Source of the DNA: Haloarcula pelagica
Lineage (GTDB): Archaea > Halobacteriota > Halobacteria > Halobacteriales > Haloarculaceae
Direction of reading: 5' to 3'
DNA length: 64,000 nt
NCBI RefSeq assembly: GCF_030127105.1
Contig: NZ_CP126161.1
Location: forward strand, 868,001-932,000
The position numbers were made by a program, and so were the translations under genes. Positions within the stretch are counted from its first letter, which is position 1. Each line of letters begins with the position of its first letter. Positions 8,939-16,725 of the stretch are shown in pieces. The notes under the pieces were generated by a model. It was not told where the DNA came from and did no database searches. It saw only the letters and a list, made by a program, of their open reading frames with translations.

Positions 8939-9011
8939 GAGTAGAGACGATCGGCGACCTGGGGCCGCCGACAAGTCGTCGACGGCTCAGAACCGTTCAT
9001 CCGACAAGAGA

Positions 9012-9055
9012 TTCCGGAAAAAGATAAATGCCTAGCTTCTAGTTCCGATACGGAA
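9012..9055. promoter_or_regulatory. putative Lrp-type operator: two TTCCG/CGGAA palindromes
   Basis: Two inverted repeats lie about 31 bp apart: TTCCGGAA at 9012-9019 and TTCCGATACGGAA at 9043-9055. They sit in an AT-rich 147-bp region between the APC/RCK-N operon and the Lrp gene, both on the minus strand. A minus-strand TATA-like TTTATCTT lies between them near 9022. The spacing, close to three helical turns, suits an oligomeric Lrp/AsnC regulator, but binding is inferred. Confidence 0.45.
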
Positions 9056-9085
9056 ATAGAATTAGATTTAGGTCCTATTACAGAA

Positions 9086-9571
9086 CTATTCGTCGTCGGA
9101 GGCGGGTGCGGCGAACCGGTGGAACGGCCGGGTGTACTCGTTGCGGATGAGGTCCTCGTCGACGACCTCCAAGCCCACGTCGTTGAGGTCCCGGCCGATC
9201 CGACTGAGGTCGTTGCTGTCGACACCGACGACTTCGACGTGGACGTTGTCGGCGCCGGTCATCACCTCCCGGATCGCGACGACGCCGTCGACATCGAGCG
9301 CACGGAGCGCGATCTCCTCGCGTTCGTGGATCGGCGCGGTACAGACGATGAGGGTGTGGAGCTGATAGCCCGCCGCCTCGTAGTCGACATCGACATCGTA
9401 CCCCTGGATGACGCCGCGCTCTTCGAGACGGTCGATCCGGTTTCGGACGGTCCGTGCGGACACGTCACACGATTCGGCGATCTCGCTTGCGGTCGTGTGT
9501 CGGGCGTCCTGCTGGAGCGCGTGGATGATCCGGCGGTCGAGGTCGTCGATCGGAGTCCTGTCGTCGGCCAT
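9086..9571 (-). CDS. Lrp/AsnC family transcriptional regulator
   Basis: This 161-residue protein has an N-terminal winged-helix domain (LDRRIIHALQQDARHTTASEIAESCDV region, recognition helix SARTVRNRIDRLEERG, then VIQGYDVDVD). A RAM/ASNC ligand-binding domain follows (IREVMTGADNVHVEVVG). Family members form dimers to octamers and sense amino acids. Its position upstream of an amino-acid transporter operon on the same strand suggests that it controls that operon, directly or through the palindromes at 9012-9055. ATG 9571 (MADDRTPIDD) was preferred to a GTG two codons upstream. Confidence 0.9.
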   Translation of the reverse strand: MADDRTPIDDLDRRIIHALQQDARHTTASEIAESCDVSARTVRNRIDRLEERGVIQGYDVDVDYEAAGYQLHTLIVCTAPIHEREEIALRALDVDGVVAIREVMTGADNVHVEVVGVDSNDLSRIGRDLNDVGLEVVDEDLIRNEYTRPFHRFAAPASDDE

Positions 9572-9672
9572 ACCCACCGGTTGTGCAGGGTGTGGTACAA
9601 ACGTTCAGGGTTCCGTCCCGCCGGCCACAGCGGGGACCGAACGGCTTTCTCCGTGCAGCCCGTACGGCGGCT

Positions 9673-10365
9673 ATGACACCGCCAGCCGGCGTCGTCTTCG
9701 ATCTGGACGGCACGCTGTGTGAGTCCACCCAGGACGAGGCGACGCTGTACGCCGGCGCCTTCGCGGCCGTCGACCTGCCGCAGTTCGGCGCCGCCGAGGA
9801 ACTGTGGGCGGCACTCGACGGGCCGCCGGACCCCGACGACGAGCAGTCGTATCTCGCCGCCGGCTTTCGCCGACTCGGCGCCCAGCACGGTCACAGACAG
9901 GTCCCGGCCGACGAACTGGCCGCCGGGCTGCTCGACACCGTCGACCGGAGCGCCGTCGCGTTCCGCGAGGGGGCAGACCGGGCGCTGCGGGCCGCCGGAG
10001 AGCACGGCCCCGTCGGCCTGTTGACCAACGGCCCCGCGCGCCGCCAGCGCCCGAAAGTCGAGTCCCTGGGGCTCGCCGACCGCGTCGACACCGTCTGTTA
10101 CGCCGGCGACCGCCCGCGGCGCAAGCCACACCCGGAGCCGTTCGTCGAGGTGTGCGAGACGCTCGGGATCGCCCCCGAAGCCACGCTGTACGTCGGCGAC
10201 TCGCTTTCCTACGACGTGGCGGGCGCCCACGGCGCCGGGCTCCAGGCGGCCTGGTGTCCGCGGTCGCCGGGCGACAGCGAGGGGTACCGGCCGGAGTACG
10301 TCCTCAACGACATCGGTGACCTCGTCGGAGTGTTGGGGCGGACAGAGCACGCCGAACAGCCGTGA
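9673..10365 (+). CDS. HAD-superfamily hydrolase (phosphatase-like)
   Basis: This 230-residue protein carries all HAD motifs: I, VVFDLDGTLCEST with the nucleophile and acid Asp pair; II, GLLTNGP; III, a Lys in RRKPHPEPF; and IV, LYVGDSLSYDVAGAHGAG. The helical cap between motifs I and II places it in subfamily IA (phosphoglycolate phosphatase or nucleotidase type). The substrate is unknown. Its stop overlaps the start of the next gene by 4 nt (GTGA), so it is translationally coupled to the APH-like kinase. ATG 9673 gives the expected short N terminus before motif I. Confidence 0.88.
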   Translation: MTPPAGVVFDLDGTLCESTQDEATLYAGAFAAVDLPQFGAAEELWAALDGPPDPDDEQSYLAAGFRRLGAQHGHRQVPADELAAGLLDTVDRSAVAFREGADRALRAAGEHGPVGLLTNGPARRQRPKVESLGLADRVDTVCYAGDRPRRKPHPEPFVEVCETLGIAPEATLYVGDSLSYDVAGAHGAGLQAAWCPRSPGDSEGYRPEYVLNDIGDLVGVLGRTEHAEQP

Positions 10366-11297
10366 CCGACAGCGAGCGGGTCCTCCGGCGTGTCGTCCCG
10401 ACCCGTTCCCCGGAGACGATCGAGCGGCCGAGACAGGGCAACCACAAGGAGACAACCGTCGCCCGCTACACCGACTACCCCGCCGTCGTCGTGCAACTGG
10501 CCGACGACGCCGACGCGATCCACACGGAGGCGGTGCTGTTGGGCGCCGTCGCCGAACGGACGAGCGTGCCGGTCCCGCGGCTGCTGGCACACGGTCGGCT
10601 CGGGGGCCGGGGGTATCTGGTCACCGAGCACGTCGACGGTGCGGACCTCCACGAGCGGTTCGTCGGCCTGCCCGCCGGGCGGCGACAGCACCTCGCCCGG
10701 CGGTTCGGGATCGGCCTCGCACGGCTCCACGCGGCGTTTCCCTTCGAGTCTGCGGGGTCGCTGTCGGTCGAGAGCGACGGGTCGCTGGTCGCGGCCGGGC
10801 TGGCGCCCGCCGAGGCGTTCACGGCGGCCGCCGAGGACGCCCTGACGGCGCTTCCCGGTCCCTTCGACGACCTGCGGCCGGCGCTGTTGGCGGCGCTCGA
10901 CCCGCCCGAGCGGACCCGCCGGCCGCGGCTGTTCCCCTGGGACCTCCGTCCGGGGAACGCGCTCGTCTCGGGCGGCGACCTCGCGGCGGTGCTAGACTGG
11001 GGCGACCCGCGAGCCGCCGATCCGGCGCTGTCGATCGCCAAGACCGAACACCTCGTCACGCGGTGGTACGGGACCGACCCCGACCCGCTCCGGTCGGCGT
11101 TCCGGGCCGGCTATCGGTCAGTGCGTCCGCTCCCGGCGGTTCCGCGGGCCTACCGCTTAGCCGCCGTCGTCACCGCCGCAGTGGATTCGCAGGGCGTGGT
11201 GACCCGACCACACTACCCCGAGCGGACGGGCGAGGCGGCGGTCGCGATCCACCGGGCGTGGATGACCGAGTGGCTGGACGCCGGCGAGAGTGAATAA
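10362..11297 (+). CDS. APH/choline-kinase-like phosphotransferase
   Basis: This 311-residue protein starts at GTG within a GTGA overlap with the HAD gene. The kinase-like fold is visible as an N-lobe (ETTVARYTDYPAVVVQL), a hinge region (GRGYLVTEHVDGADL), the catalytic loop FPWDLRPGNALV and the metal-binding LDWGDP. In the canonical Brenner loop (HxDxxPxN) the His is replaced by Pro-Trp but the Asp, Pro and Asn are kept, so phosphotransfer still looks possible. The partner HAD phosphatase suggests a shared small-molecule substrate (sugar, aminoalcohol or fructosamine), which is an inference. It is followed by aspS after about 35 nt with its own promoter. Confidence 0.82.
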   Translation: MTDSERVLRRVVPTRSPETIERPRQGNHKETTVARYTDYPAVVVQLADDADAIHTEAVLLGAVAERTSVPVPRLLAHGRLGGRGYLVTEHVDGADLHERFVGLPAGRRQHLARRFGIGLARLHAAFPFESAGSLSVESDGSLVAAGLAPAEAFTAAAEDALTALPGPFDDLRPALLAALDPPERTRRPRLFPWDLRPGNALVSGGDLAAVLDWGDPRAADPALSIAKTEHLVTRWYGTDPDPLRSAFRAGYRSVRPLPAVPRAYRLAAVVTAAVDSQGVVTRPHYPERTGEAAVAIHRAWMTEWLDAGESE

Positions 11298-11302
11298 ACG
11301 GA

Positions 11303-11311
11303 GTTTAAGTC
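11303..11311 (+). promoter_or_regulatory. TATA-like box of aspS
   Basis: GTTTAAGTC lies about 26 nt before ATG 11333, consistent with a leaderless aspS mRNA despite the close upstream gene. Confidence 0.5.
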
Positions 11312-11332
11312 CATCCCCCCAAACGGGGGAAT

Positions 11333-12637
11333 ATGGACGACCGAACCTACACAGCGGACGCCGAGCCCGGCGAGACGGTCACCGTCGCCGGCTGGGTCCA
11401 CGAACTCCGAGATCTGGGTGGTATCGCCTTCCTCATCCTGCGGGACACGACCGGTAAGATCCAGGTCAAGTTCGAGAAAAACGAGATGGACGAAGACCTC
11501 GTCGAGACGGGGCTGAACGTCCACCGGGAGTCGGTCATCTCGGTCACCGGCGCCGTCGAGGAGGAACCGCGCGCCCCGACCGGCGTCGAGGTCACGCCCG
11601 AATCGGTCGACGTGATCTCCGAGGCCGACCCCGAACTGCCGCTTGACCCCTCGGGGAAGGTCGACGCCGAACTGCCCACCCGACTCGACAACCGGACGCT
11701 CGACCTGCGCAAGCCCGAGATCAAGGCCATCTTCGAGATCCGTGCCGAAGTGCTGCGCGCGGTCCGGGACGCCTTCCGCGAGATCGGCTGTACGGAGATC
11801 AACACGCCCAAGATCGTCGCCACGGGGACCGAGGGCGGCACCGAGCTGTTCCCGATCACGTACTTCGGCCGCGAGGCGTTCATGAACCAGAGCCCGCAGC
11901 TGTTCAAGCAGCTGATGGTCGGCTCCGGCCTCGAACGGGTCTTCGAGATCGGTCCGATCTTCCGCGCCGAGGAACACAACACGCCCCGGCACCTCAACGA
12001 GGCCACGTCGATCGACTTCGAGTCCGCCTTCTTCGACCACACCGAGGCGATGGACGCCTGCGAACACGTCGTCAAGTCGGCCTACGAGGCCGTCGCCGAG
12101 AACTGTCAGGACCAGCTCGAAGCGCTGGATCTCGCCGACGACTTCGCGGCGCCCGAGGGCGAGTTCCCGCGGCTCACCTACCAGGACGCTCTCGACAAGA
12201 TCAACGCCACCGGCGAACTCGACGAGCCGCTGGTCTGGGGCGACGACCTCTCGACGGAGGCCGAACACGTCCTCGGCCAGGAGGTCGGCGAGCACTACTT
12301 CATCACGGACTGGCCCAGCGAGATCAAGCCCTTCTACATCAAGGACCACGACGACGACGAGGAGGTCTCGACGGGCTTCGACATGATGCACCCGTCGATG
12401 GAACTGGTCTCCGGCGGCCAGCGTGAACACCGCTACGACCACCTCGTCGCCGGCTTCGAGCAGCAGGGCCTCGACCCCGAGGCCTTCGAGTACTACACCA
12501 AGATGTTCCGCTACGGCATGCCGCCACACGCCGGCTGGGGCCTCGGTGGTGAACGGCTCATCATGACGATGCTCGGCCTAGAGAACATCCGGGAAGCAGT
12601 TCTCTTCCCGCGGGATCGCCAACGTCTGAGTCCCTGA
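11333..12637 (+). CDS. aspS: aspartyl-tRNA synthetase
   Basis: This is a 434-residue archaeal-type class IIb synthetase that charges tRNA-Asp. It has an N-terminal OB-fold anticodon-binding domain ([18 protein letters not shown]), then the class II catalytic core: motif 1 around [14 protein letters not shown], motif 2 [14 protein letters not shown] and motif 3 [16 protein letters not shown], ending in the conserved [11 protein letters not shown]23 and P82 occupy positions that are Trp and Lys in the non-discriminating Thermococcus enzyme. As I recall, His/Pro there goes with discrimination against tRNA-Asn. The stop codon lies inside a 9-bp-stem hairpin (12619-12649), and a partial copy of the 3' coding end is found 122 bp downstream. 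Confidence 0.96.
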   Translation: MDDRTYTADAEPGETVTVAGWVHELRDLGGIAFLILRDTTGKIQVKFEKNEMDEDLVETGLNVHRESVISVTGAVEEEPRAPTGVEVTPESVDVISEADPELPLDPSGKVDAELPTRLDNRTLDLRKPEIKAIFEIRAEVLRAVRDAFREIGCTEINTPKIVATGTEGGTELFPITYFGREAFMNQSPQLFKQLMVGSGLERVFEIGPIFRAEEHNTPRHLNEATSIDFESAFFDHTEAMDACEHVVKSAYEAVAENCQDQLEALDLADDFAAPEGEFPRLTYQDALDKINATGELDEPLVWGDDLSTEAEHVLGQEVGEHYFITDWPSEIKPFYIKDHDDDEEVSTGFDMMHPSMELVSGGQREHRYDHLVAGFEQQGLDPEAFEYYTKMFRYGMPPHAGWGLGGERLIMTMLGLENIREAVLFPRDRQRLSP

Positions 12638-12785
12638 GGAAGACGTTGGGAGCCAGCGAGACGAACGCAGTGAGTCTCGCAGGACCGACAGCGCCTGTCG
12701 CCATAGGCGACGGCGCAACTGTCGAGCTCCCGCGGGATCGCCAGCGGCTGAGTCGATGGAGAGAGCCCGAACGGTGTGAGGGCTC
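12607..12785. repeat. hairpin cluster plus duplicated aspS 3' end
   Basis: A 26-bp stretch at 12607-12632 (the end of aspS) recurs with two mismatches at 12729-12754 and would encode the same PRDRQRLS peptide. Between and around the copies are hairpins. One is 12619-12649 (arms CCAACGTCT/AGACGTTGG). Another is 12656-12680 (GCGAGAC arms, 11-nt loop GAACGCAGTGA). A composite 16-bp stem with an ATA loop occupies 12686-12724. The last is 12763-12785 (GAGCCC arms, 11-nt loop GAACGGTGTGA). The two 11-nt loops are nearly the same. The whole 192-bp gap before the GNAT gene is filled by these and holds no ORF. Confidence 0.7.
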
Positions 12786-12796
12786 GTGACGACGGA

Positions 12797-12807
12797 ACGT
12801 TTATCAG
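12797..12807 (+). promoter_or_regulatory. TATA-like box of the GNAT gene
   Basis: ACGTTTATCAG lies about 27 nt upstream of the GTG at 12830. This supports the GTG as the start and a leaderless mRNA. Confidence 0.5.
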
Positions 12808-12829
12808 TTCGTCTATCTGACAGCCGGCA

Positions 12830-13339
12830 GTGGGTGACGACGTTCAGTTCCGCAAGGCCAGACCGGGCGACGCGGGAACGATGCTGTCGGTCAAGCGTGC
12901 GGCGATCCTCGGGATCGAGGACGACCGCTACGACGAGGACCAGTTGGCGGCCTGGGCGCCCGACGGGGGTAACCTGGGCGCGTTCGAAGCGTCGCCCTCG
13001 GCCGACCAGTACGAGATCCGGGTGGCGACGATCGACGACACAGTGGTGGGGTACGGCGTCCTCCACCTGCCCGAGGAGCGACTCGACGCGCTGTTCGTCA
13101 GCCCGTTCTACGCCGGCGCGGGAATCGCGACGACGCTGCTGAAGCAACTGGAGACCGCCGCGCAGTTCGCCGGCATCGAGCGGATCGAACTCACCTCCTC
13201 GCTCACCGCGGTGGGGTTCTACGAGCGCCACGGCTACGAGCGGACCGGAACCACCGACCGGGAGATCGAAGGCGTGACCGTCCCGTTCGTGGCGATGGCG
13301 CGACGGCTCGCCCCTGAAGACCCACAGAACGATGGGTGA
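12830..13339 (+). CDS. GNAT family N-acetyltransferase
   Basis: This 169-residue protein has the GNAT fold. The N-terminal strand is VQFRKARPGDAGTM. Motif A is LDALFVSPFYAGAGIATTLL, with a degenerate Q/RxxGxG/A loop for acetyl-CoA. Motif B is RIELTSSLTAVGFYERHGYERTG. The GTG start is supported by a TATA-like box at leaderless spacing. The acceptor is unknown. It lies between the aspS hairpin cluster and a small zinc-ribbon gene and has no clear partner. Confidence 0.85.
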   Translation: MGDDVQFRKARPGDAGTMLSVKRAAILGIEDDRYDEDQLAAWAPDGGNLGAFEASPSADQYEIRVATIDDTVVGYGVLHLPEERLDALFVSPFYAGAGIATTLLKQLETAAQFAGIERIELTSSLTAVGFYERHGYERTGTTDREIEGVTVPFVAMARRLAPEDPQNDG

Positions 13340-13375
13340 GCGGTTTTGTTCCCGTCGCGGGACCATCCGATACCG

Positions 13376-13534
13376 ATGTCGACGTATCGGTTCACCTGCC
13401 CGGAGTGTGGCGCGGCCGTCACCGTCGACTCGGGCGCCCGCGAACGGTTGCTCGACGCCGGCTGTGCAGTGTGTGGCGCACGCGTCGGAACGGCGGCGTT
13501 CACCGCGACGAACACGTTCGGGACAAGCGTCTGA
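13376..13534 (+). CDS. 52-residue zinc-ribbon protein
   Basis: This is a very short protein, MSTYRFTCPECGAAVTVD..., with two CxxC knuckles (CPECG and CAVCG) spaced like a classical zinc ribbon. Such minimal ribbons are frequent in haloarchaea, and I believe a DUF75xx-type family covers them. A role in protein-protein or nucleic-acid contact is plausible but unproven. It is the first gene of a run (zinc ribbon, DUF2249, NnrS-like) reading in the same direction toward the radical SAM/RiPP locus. Confidence 0.7.
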   Translation: MSTYRFTCPECGAAVTVDSGARERLLDAGCAVCGARVGTAAFTATNTFGTSV

Positions 13535-13558
13535 CCGGCAGCAGCCGTTGTCTCACGC

Positions 13559-13789
13559 ATGGCTCCCGAACAGCGTGACGTTCGGACGCTGGATGTCCGA
13601 ACCATCGACGGCGAACCGTTCGGACGGATCATGAGCGCGCTCGACGACCTCGACGAGGGCGAGACTCTGAAACTGATCAACAGCTTCGAGCCGGTGCCGC
13701 TGTACGAGGCGCTCCAGTCCAAGGGGTTCACCCACGAAACGGAGCGAGTCGACGACGACGAGTGGCACGTCCACATCAGTCCGGCGTGA
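13559..13789 (+). CDS. DUF2249 domain protein
   Basis: This 76-residue single-domain protein matches DUF2249, a TusA/SirA-like fold. RTLDVRTIDGEPFGRIMSALDDL leads into LKLINSFEPVPLYEALQSKGF and ends HVHISPA. In haloarchaea DUF2249 genes cluster with denitrification and respiratory genes. It is followed after 1 nt by the NnrS-like membrane protein, so the two are an operon. The TusA Cys is absent here, so sulfur transfer is unlikely. A redox or nitric-oxide-related accessory role is inferred from context only. Confidence 0.82.
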   Translation: MAPEQRDVRTLDVRTIDGEPFGRIMSALDDLDEGETLKLINSFEPVPLYEALQSKGFTHETERVDDDEWHVHISPA

Positions 13790-13790
13790 G

Positions 13791-14954
13791 ATGAGCGACC
13801 CGCGGGTCACACGCTGGGCCCGCAGGCTCGTCGCGGCCGGCGCCGGCTTCTTCCTGGCCTTTCACCTCGCAGTAGCGACCGGTGCAGGTCGCCGGTTCGT
13901 CGTCGTCCTGGGCCTGTACGGGTTCGTCCTGCACGTCCTGTTCGGGAAGGCGTACGCTCTCGTCCCGGCGTACTTCGACCGTGATCTCTCGGTCCCGCAG
14001 GCACCCGCCGCGCAGTTCCCGCTGTCGGTCCTCGGGACCGTCGGCTTGGCGCTTGCGCCCGTCGCTCCGGGGTGGGTTGGCGCTATCGGCAGCGTCTGCT
14101 GGGCGCTCGGTGTCGCCGTGTTCGTCGGAGCGGTGGGCTGGACCGTCCGGACGAACCCGACGGGAGCGGAGACAGGCACCGGCGGAGCGAACACCCACCG
14201 GCAGCCGGTCGACAGGCTCGCTAACGCTGTCCTCCCGATTGCGCTGGTGTATCTGGCGGCCGCGGCGGTCGCCGTGGCGCTCCCGACCGTCGGCCGCCGG
14301 TGGCTCGTCGCGGCGCAGGTCTCGCATCTGCTCGGCGCCGGGACGGCCGCGCTGTTCGTGTTCGGCGTCGGCTTCAGGCTGTTCCCCCGGTTCCTCGTCG
14401 CCGAGCCACCCCGGTCGCTGGTCCGACTCGTCCTCCCGGCCGGTGCGCTCGCGCCGGCGTTGCTCGCCGGCGGCCTGTTCGACCGGTGGCTCCTGCTTCT
14501 CGGCGGCGTCCTGGAAGCGCTCGCCGTCGTCGGGTTCGCCGTCGCGTACGTCGCCCTGTTCCGTCGCTCGGATCGTCGCCGGATCGGGTTCTACGCGGTG
14601 CTCGGAGCCGTCGGATACGGCGCCGTCGGCGTCGGACTGGCGGTCATGGCGGTCCTCGACGGACGGGACCCCGCGCTCGTCCGAGCACACTACAGAACGA
14701 TGCTCGCCGGCTTCCTCGGGCTGACGATCGTCGGTGCGACGTTCCAGTTCTATCCGCCCACGGTCGGGCGCTCCCGGCTGTCGACGGACCGGACCGCGGG
14801 GGGAGTGATCGGTTTGCTCGGTGTCGGACTCGGGGGACAGCTACTCGGCCTCGTGAGCGGTCACTCGCTGCTGGTGACTGGGGGCGCCGCGACCGGGATC
14901 GCCGGCGCCGTGCTGTACTGCTGGCTGCTCGGCGCGGCGTTTCGCCGGCGTTAG
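13791..14954 (+). CDS. multi-TM protein with conserved-type His residues, NnrS/heme-copper-oxidase-like
   Basis: This 387-residue, very hydrophobic protein has about 10-12 TM segments. Several carry His in heme-ligand-like positions: LAFHLAVATG, VLHVLFGKAYALVPAYF, QVSHLLGAGTAALFVFGVGFRLFPRF and RAHYRTMLAGFLGLTIVGATFQFYPP. This layout resembles NnrS and cbb3-oxidase-subunit-I-like proteins tied to nitric-oxide stress and denitrification. The match is by pattern and is not certain. It is coupled to the DUF2249 gene (1-nt gap) and overlaps the convergent HTH-10 regulator by 4 nt. Confidence 0.6.
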   Translation: MSDPRVTRWARRLVAAGAGFFLAFHLAVATGAGRRFVVVLGLYGFVLHVLFGKAYALVPAYFDRDLSVPQAPAAQFPLSVLGTVGLALAPVAPGWVGAIGSVCWALGVAVFVGAVGWTVRTNPTGAETGTGGANTHRQPVDRLANAVLPIALVYLAAAAVAVALPTVGRRWLVAAQVSHLLGAGTAALFVFGVGFRLFPRFLVAEPPRSLVRLVLPAGALAPALLAGGLFDRWLLLLGGVLEALAVVGFAVAYVALFRRSDRRRIGFYAVLGAVGYGAVGVGLAVMAVLDGRDPALVRAHYRTMLAGFLGLTIVGATFQFYPPTVGRSRLSTDRTAGGVIGLLGVGLGGQLLGLVSGHSLLVTGGAATGIAGAVLYCWLLGAAFRRR

Positions 14955-15592
14955 TCGGCCAGGATCGACTCCAGGAGCTTCGTCTGGGCCGCCGCCAGGT
15001 GCTCGGCGAACGTCGAGACAGAGATGTCCAGCGCCTCGGCGACCTCGCCCGCGTTTGCCCCTTTCGGATACTCGAAGTAGCCCATCTCGACGGCCGTCTC
15101 CAGAACCTCGCGCTGACGGTCGGTGAGCCTGCTCCGGTCGACGACGGCGGTGTCCATGGCGGTCTGCTCGCCGTCCCGCCGCAGCGACCGCAGCGACACA
15201 CCGTCGTAGAGGTCCTTGAGTCGGGTGACGATCGCCCGGACCCGGTCGACATCGGGCGCGTGGAACGTCAACAGGAGCCGCCCGTCGACCGCACGGATGT
15301 CGGCGATCGGACAGGAGAACGTCTCGACGGCTTCACAGACGCAGTCGGTCCGGTCGCGCTCGAACCGGTAGCGCCCGCCGTCGCCCGCCGCGAACACCTG
15401 TTCTGCGCCCGGATACGCCTCGACCACGTCGGCGTCGCCGTCTGTGGTGAACTCCTCGACGACCTGTCCCCCCTGTGGGCTGGACCGTGACACGTCGGTC
15501 ACCGACGCGCCGACCTCCTCGGTCACGTCCGCCACGGGACAGGCGCCGGGGGAGTCGACTGCCAGTTCGACCCTGATACCCGAGTCGCTCAT
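14951..15592 (-). CDS. HTH-10 (bacterio-opsin activator type) regulator with four Cys, NarO/DmsR-like
   Basis: This 213-residue protein carries the Bat/HTH-10 C-terminal helix-turn-helix (LTDRQREVLETAVEMGYFEYP, then AGEVAEALDISVSTFAEHLA). The N-terminal half has four cysteines: C18 (GACPVAD), C84 and C86 (DCVCEAVE) and C94 (SCPIAD). A Cys-bearing N domain joined to HTH-10 is the arrangement described for NarO and DmsR, redox-responsive regulators of anaerobic respiration in Haloferax. A metal or Fe-S centre that senses oxygen is therefore a good guess. ATG 15592 has a TATA-like TTTTATGCC upstream at leaderless distance. It lies downstream of the rSAM gene on the same strand. Confidence 0.75.
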   Translation of the reverse strand: MSDSGIRVELAVDSPGACPVADVTEEVGASVTDVSRSSPQGGQVVEEFTTDGDADVVEAYPGAEQVFAAGDGGRYRFERDRTDCVCEAVETFSCPIADIRAVDGRLLLTFHAPDVDRVRAIVTRLKDLYDGVSLRSLRRDGEQTAMDTAVVDRSRLTDRQREVLETAVEMGYFEYPKGANAGEVAEALDISVSTFAEHLAAAQTKLLESILAD

Positions 15593-15607
15593 ACCTGACT
15601 GTGGGGA

Positions 15608-15644
15608 CCACTGGCATAAAACGGGGGTCGCGCGTTCCCAGTGG
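15608..15644. promoter_or_regulatory. promoter region of the Cys/HTH-10 regulator with flanking inverted repeat
   Basis: A 7-bp inverted repeat, CCACTGG at 15608-15614 and CCAGTGG at 15638-15644, brackets the minus-strand TATA-like TTTTATGCC (near 15613-15622) of the gene starting at 15592. It could be an operator, or a hairpin ending the rSAM transcript. Confidence 0.4.
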
Positions 15645-15657
15645 GTGAAAAACCCCC

Positions 15658-16725
15658 TCAATCGGCCGGGTGCTGGTCGGGGACCGGGCCGTCGTACCCC
15701 GGCGGTTCGTAGTCACACAGTGGGTCCGCCGCTAGCGGATCGCCGGTCGTCGCGTACGCCCGCGAGCGGCTCCCGCCACAGACGCCGCGGAACTCACAGG
15801 CGCCACACTTCCCCGACAGGGCGTCGTCGTCACGGAGCGACCGGAACAGCTCCGCGTCCCGGTAGATGTCGACGACGCTGTCCTCGCGGACATCGCCCGC
15901 GGACTCCGGGAGGAACCCCGAGGGGTACACCTCGCCGGTGTGGCTGACGAAGGCGAACCCCTTGCCGGCGCGGACGCCCATCCGCCGGGTCGGCCCGCCG
16001 TCCTCGGCCTGTTGCATCCCGACCCGGCGGTAGTGGGGTGCCTCGGTCGTCTTCACGCCGAAGGGGGCTTCGTCGCTGACCTCGTGGAGCCACTCCATGA
16101 CCCGCTCGGCGCGGGCCGGGGAGATGGGCGTCAGGACCCGGCCGCGGCCCACCGGCACGAGGAAGAACACCGACCACAGCACGGCGCCCAACTCGGCGAC
16201 GCGCTCGCGGATGGCCGGCAGTTGGTCGACCGTCTCCGCACAGACCGTAGTGTTGATCTGGAGCGGAACGTCGAGGTCGTCGGCCGCTCGGGCCGCGTCC
16301 ATCGTCGCCTCGTAGCTCCCACTCTCGCCCCGGAAGGTGTCGTGGGCGACGGCGTCACCGCCGTCCAGCGAGAGCGCCAGTCGCCGGAGCCCGGCCTCGG
16401 AGAGGTCCGTGAGCGCGTCGCGAGTGACCGAAGCGGTCCCGCTCGGGGTCAGGGTCATCCTGAGCCCCTGGTCGGTGCCGTAGTCGACGAGGTCGACCAC
16501 GTCGTCCCGCGCCAGCGGGTCACCACCGGAGAGGACGACCAGCTGTCCCTCGCCGAACTCGCGGGCGTCGTCGAGCAGGGCCTTCCCCTCGGCAGTAGTC
16601 AGCTCCTCGGGGTGGCGCCGTGGCTGGGCGTCGGCCCGACAGTGCTTGCAGGCCAGCTCACAGGCTTGGGTCAGCTCCCAGATCAGGACCAGCGGCCGTT
16701 CGGTGAGGTCCATGTCACCGTACAT
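15658..16725 (-). CDS. radical SAM/SPASM maturase, TIGR04053-like
   Basis: This 355-residue protein starts MYGDMDLTERPLVLIWELTQ and has the radical SAM cluster motif C22-x3-C26-x2-C29 (ACELACKHCRA), the GGDP loop (VVLSGGDPLARDD) and a C-terminal SPASM-type region with C307, C310, C316 and C337 (CGACEFRGVCGGSR...LCDYEP) for auxiliary Fe-S clusters. It should cleave SAM and modify a peptide or, alternatively, a heme precursor, because AhbD/NirJ enzymes look alike. The coupling TGATG overlap with the upstream CGCGG gene argues for peptide modification. ATG 16725 lies inside that overlap; ATG 16713 is an alternative. Confidence 0.85.
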   Translation of the reverse strand: MYGDMDLTERPLVLIWELTQACELACKHCRADAQPRRHPEELTTAEGKALLDDAREFGEGQLVVLSGGDPLARDDVVDLVDYGTDQGLRMTLTPSGTASVTRDALTDLSEAGLRRLALSLDGGDAVAHDTFRGESGSYEATMDAARAADDLDVPLQINTTVCAETVDQLPAIRERVAELGAVLWSVFFLVPVGRGRVLTPISPARAERVMEWLHEVSDEAPFGVKTTEAPHYRRVGMQQAEDGGPTRRMGVRAGKGFAFVSHTGEVYPSGFLPESAGDVREDSVVDIYRDAELFRSLRDDDALSGKCGACEFRGVCGGSRSRAYATTGDPLAADPLCDYEPPGYDGPVPDQHPAD

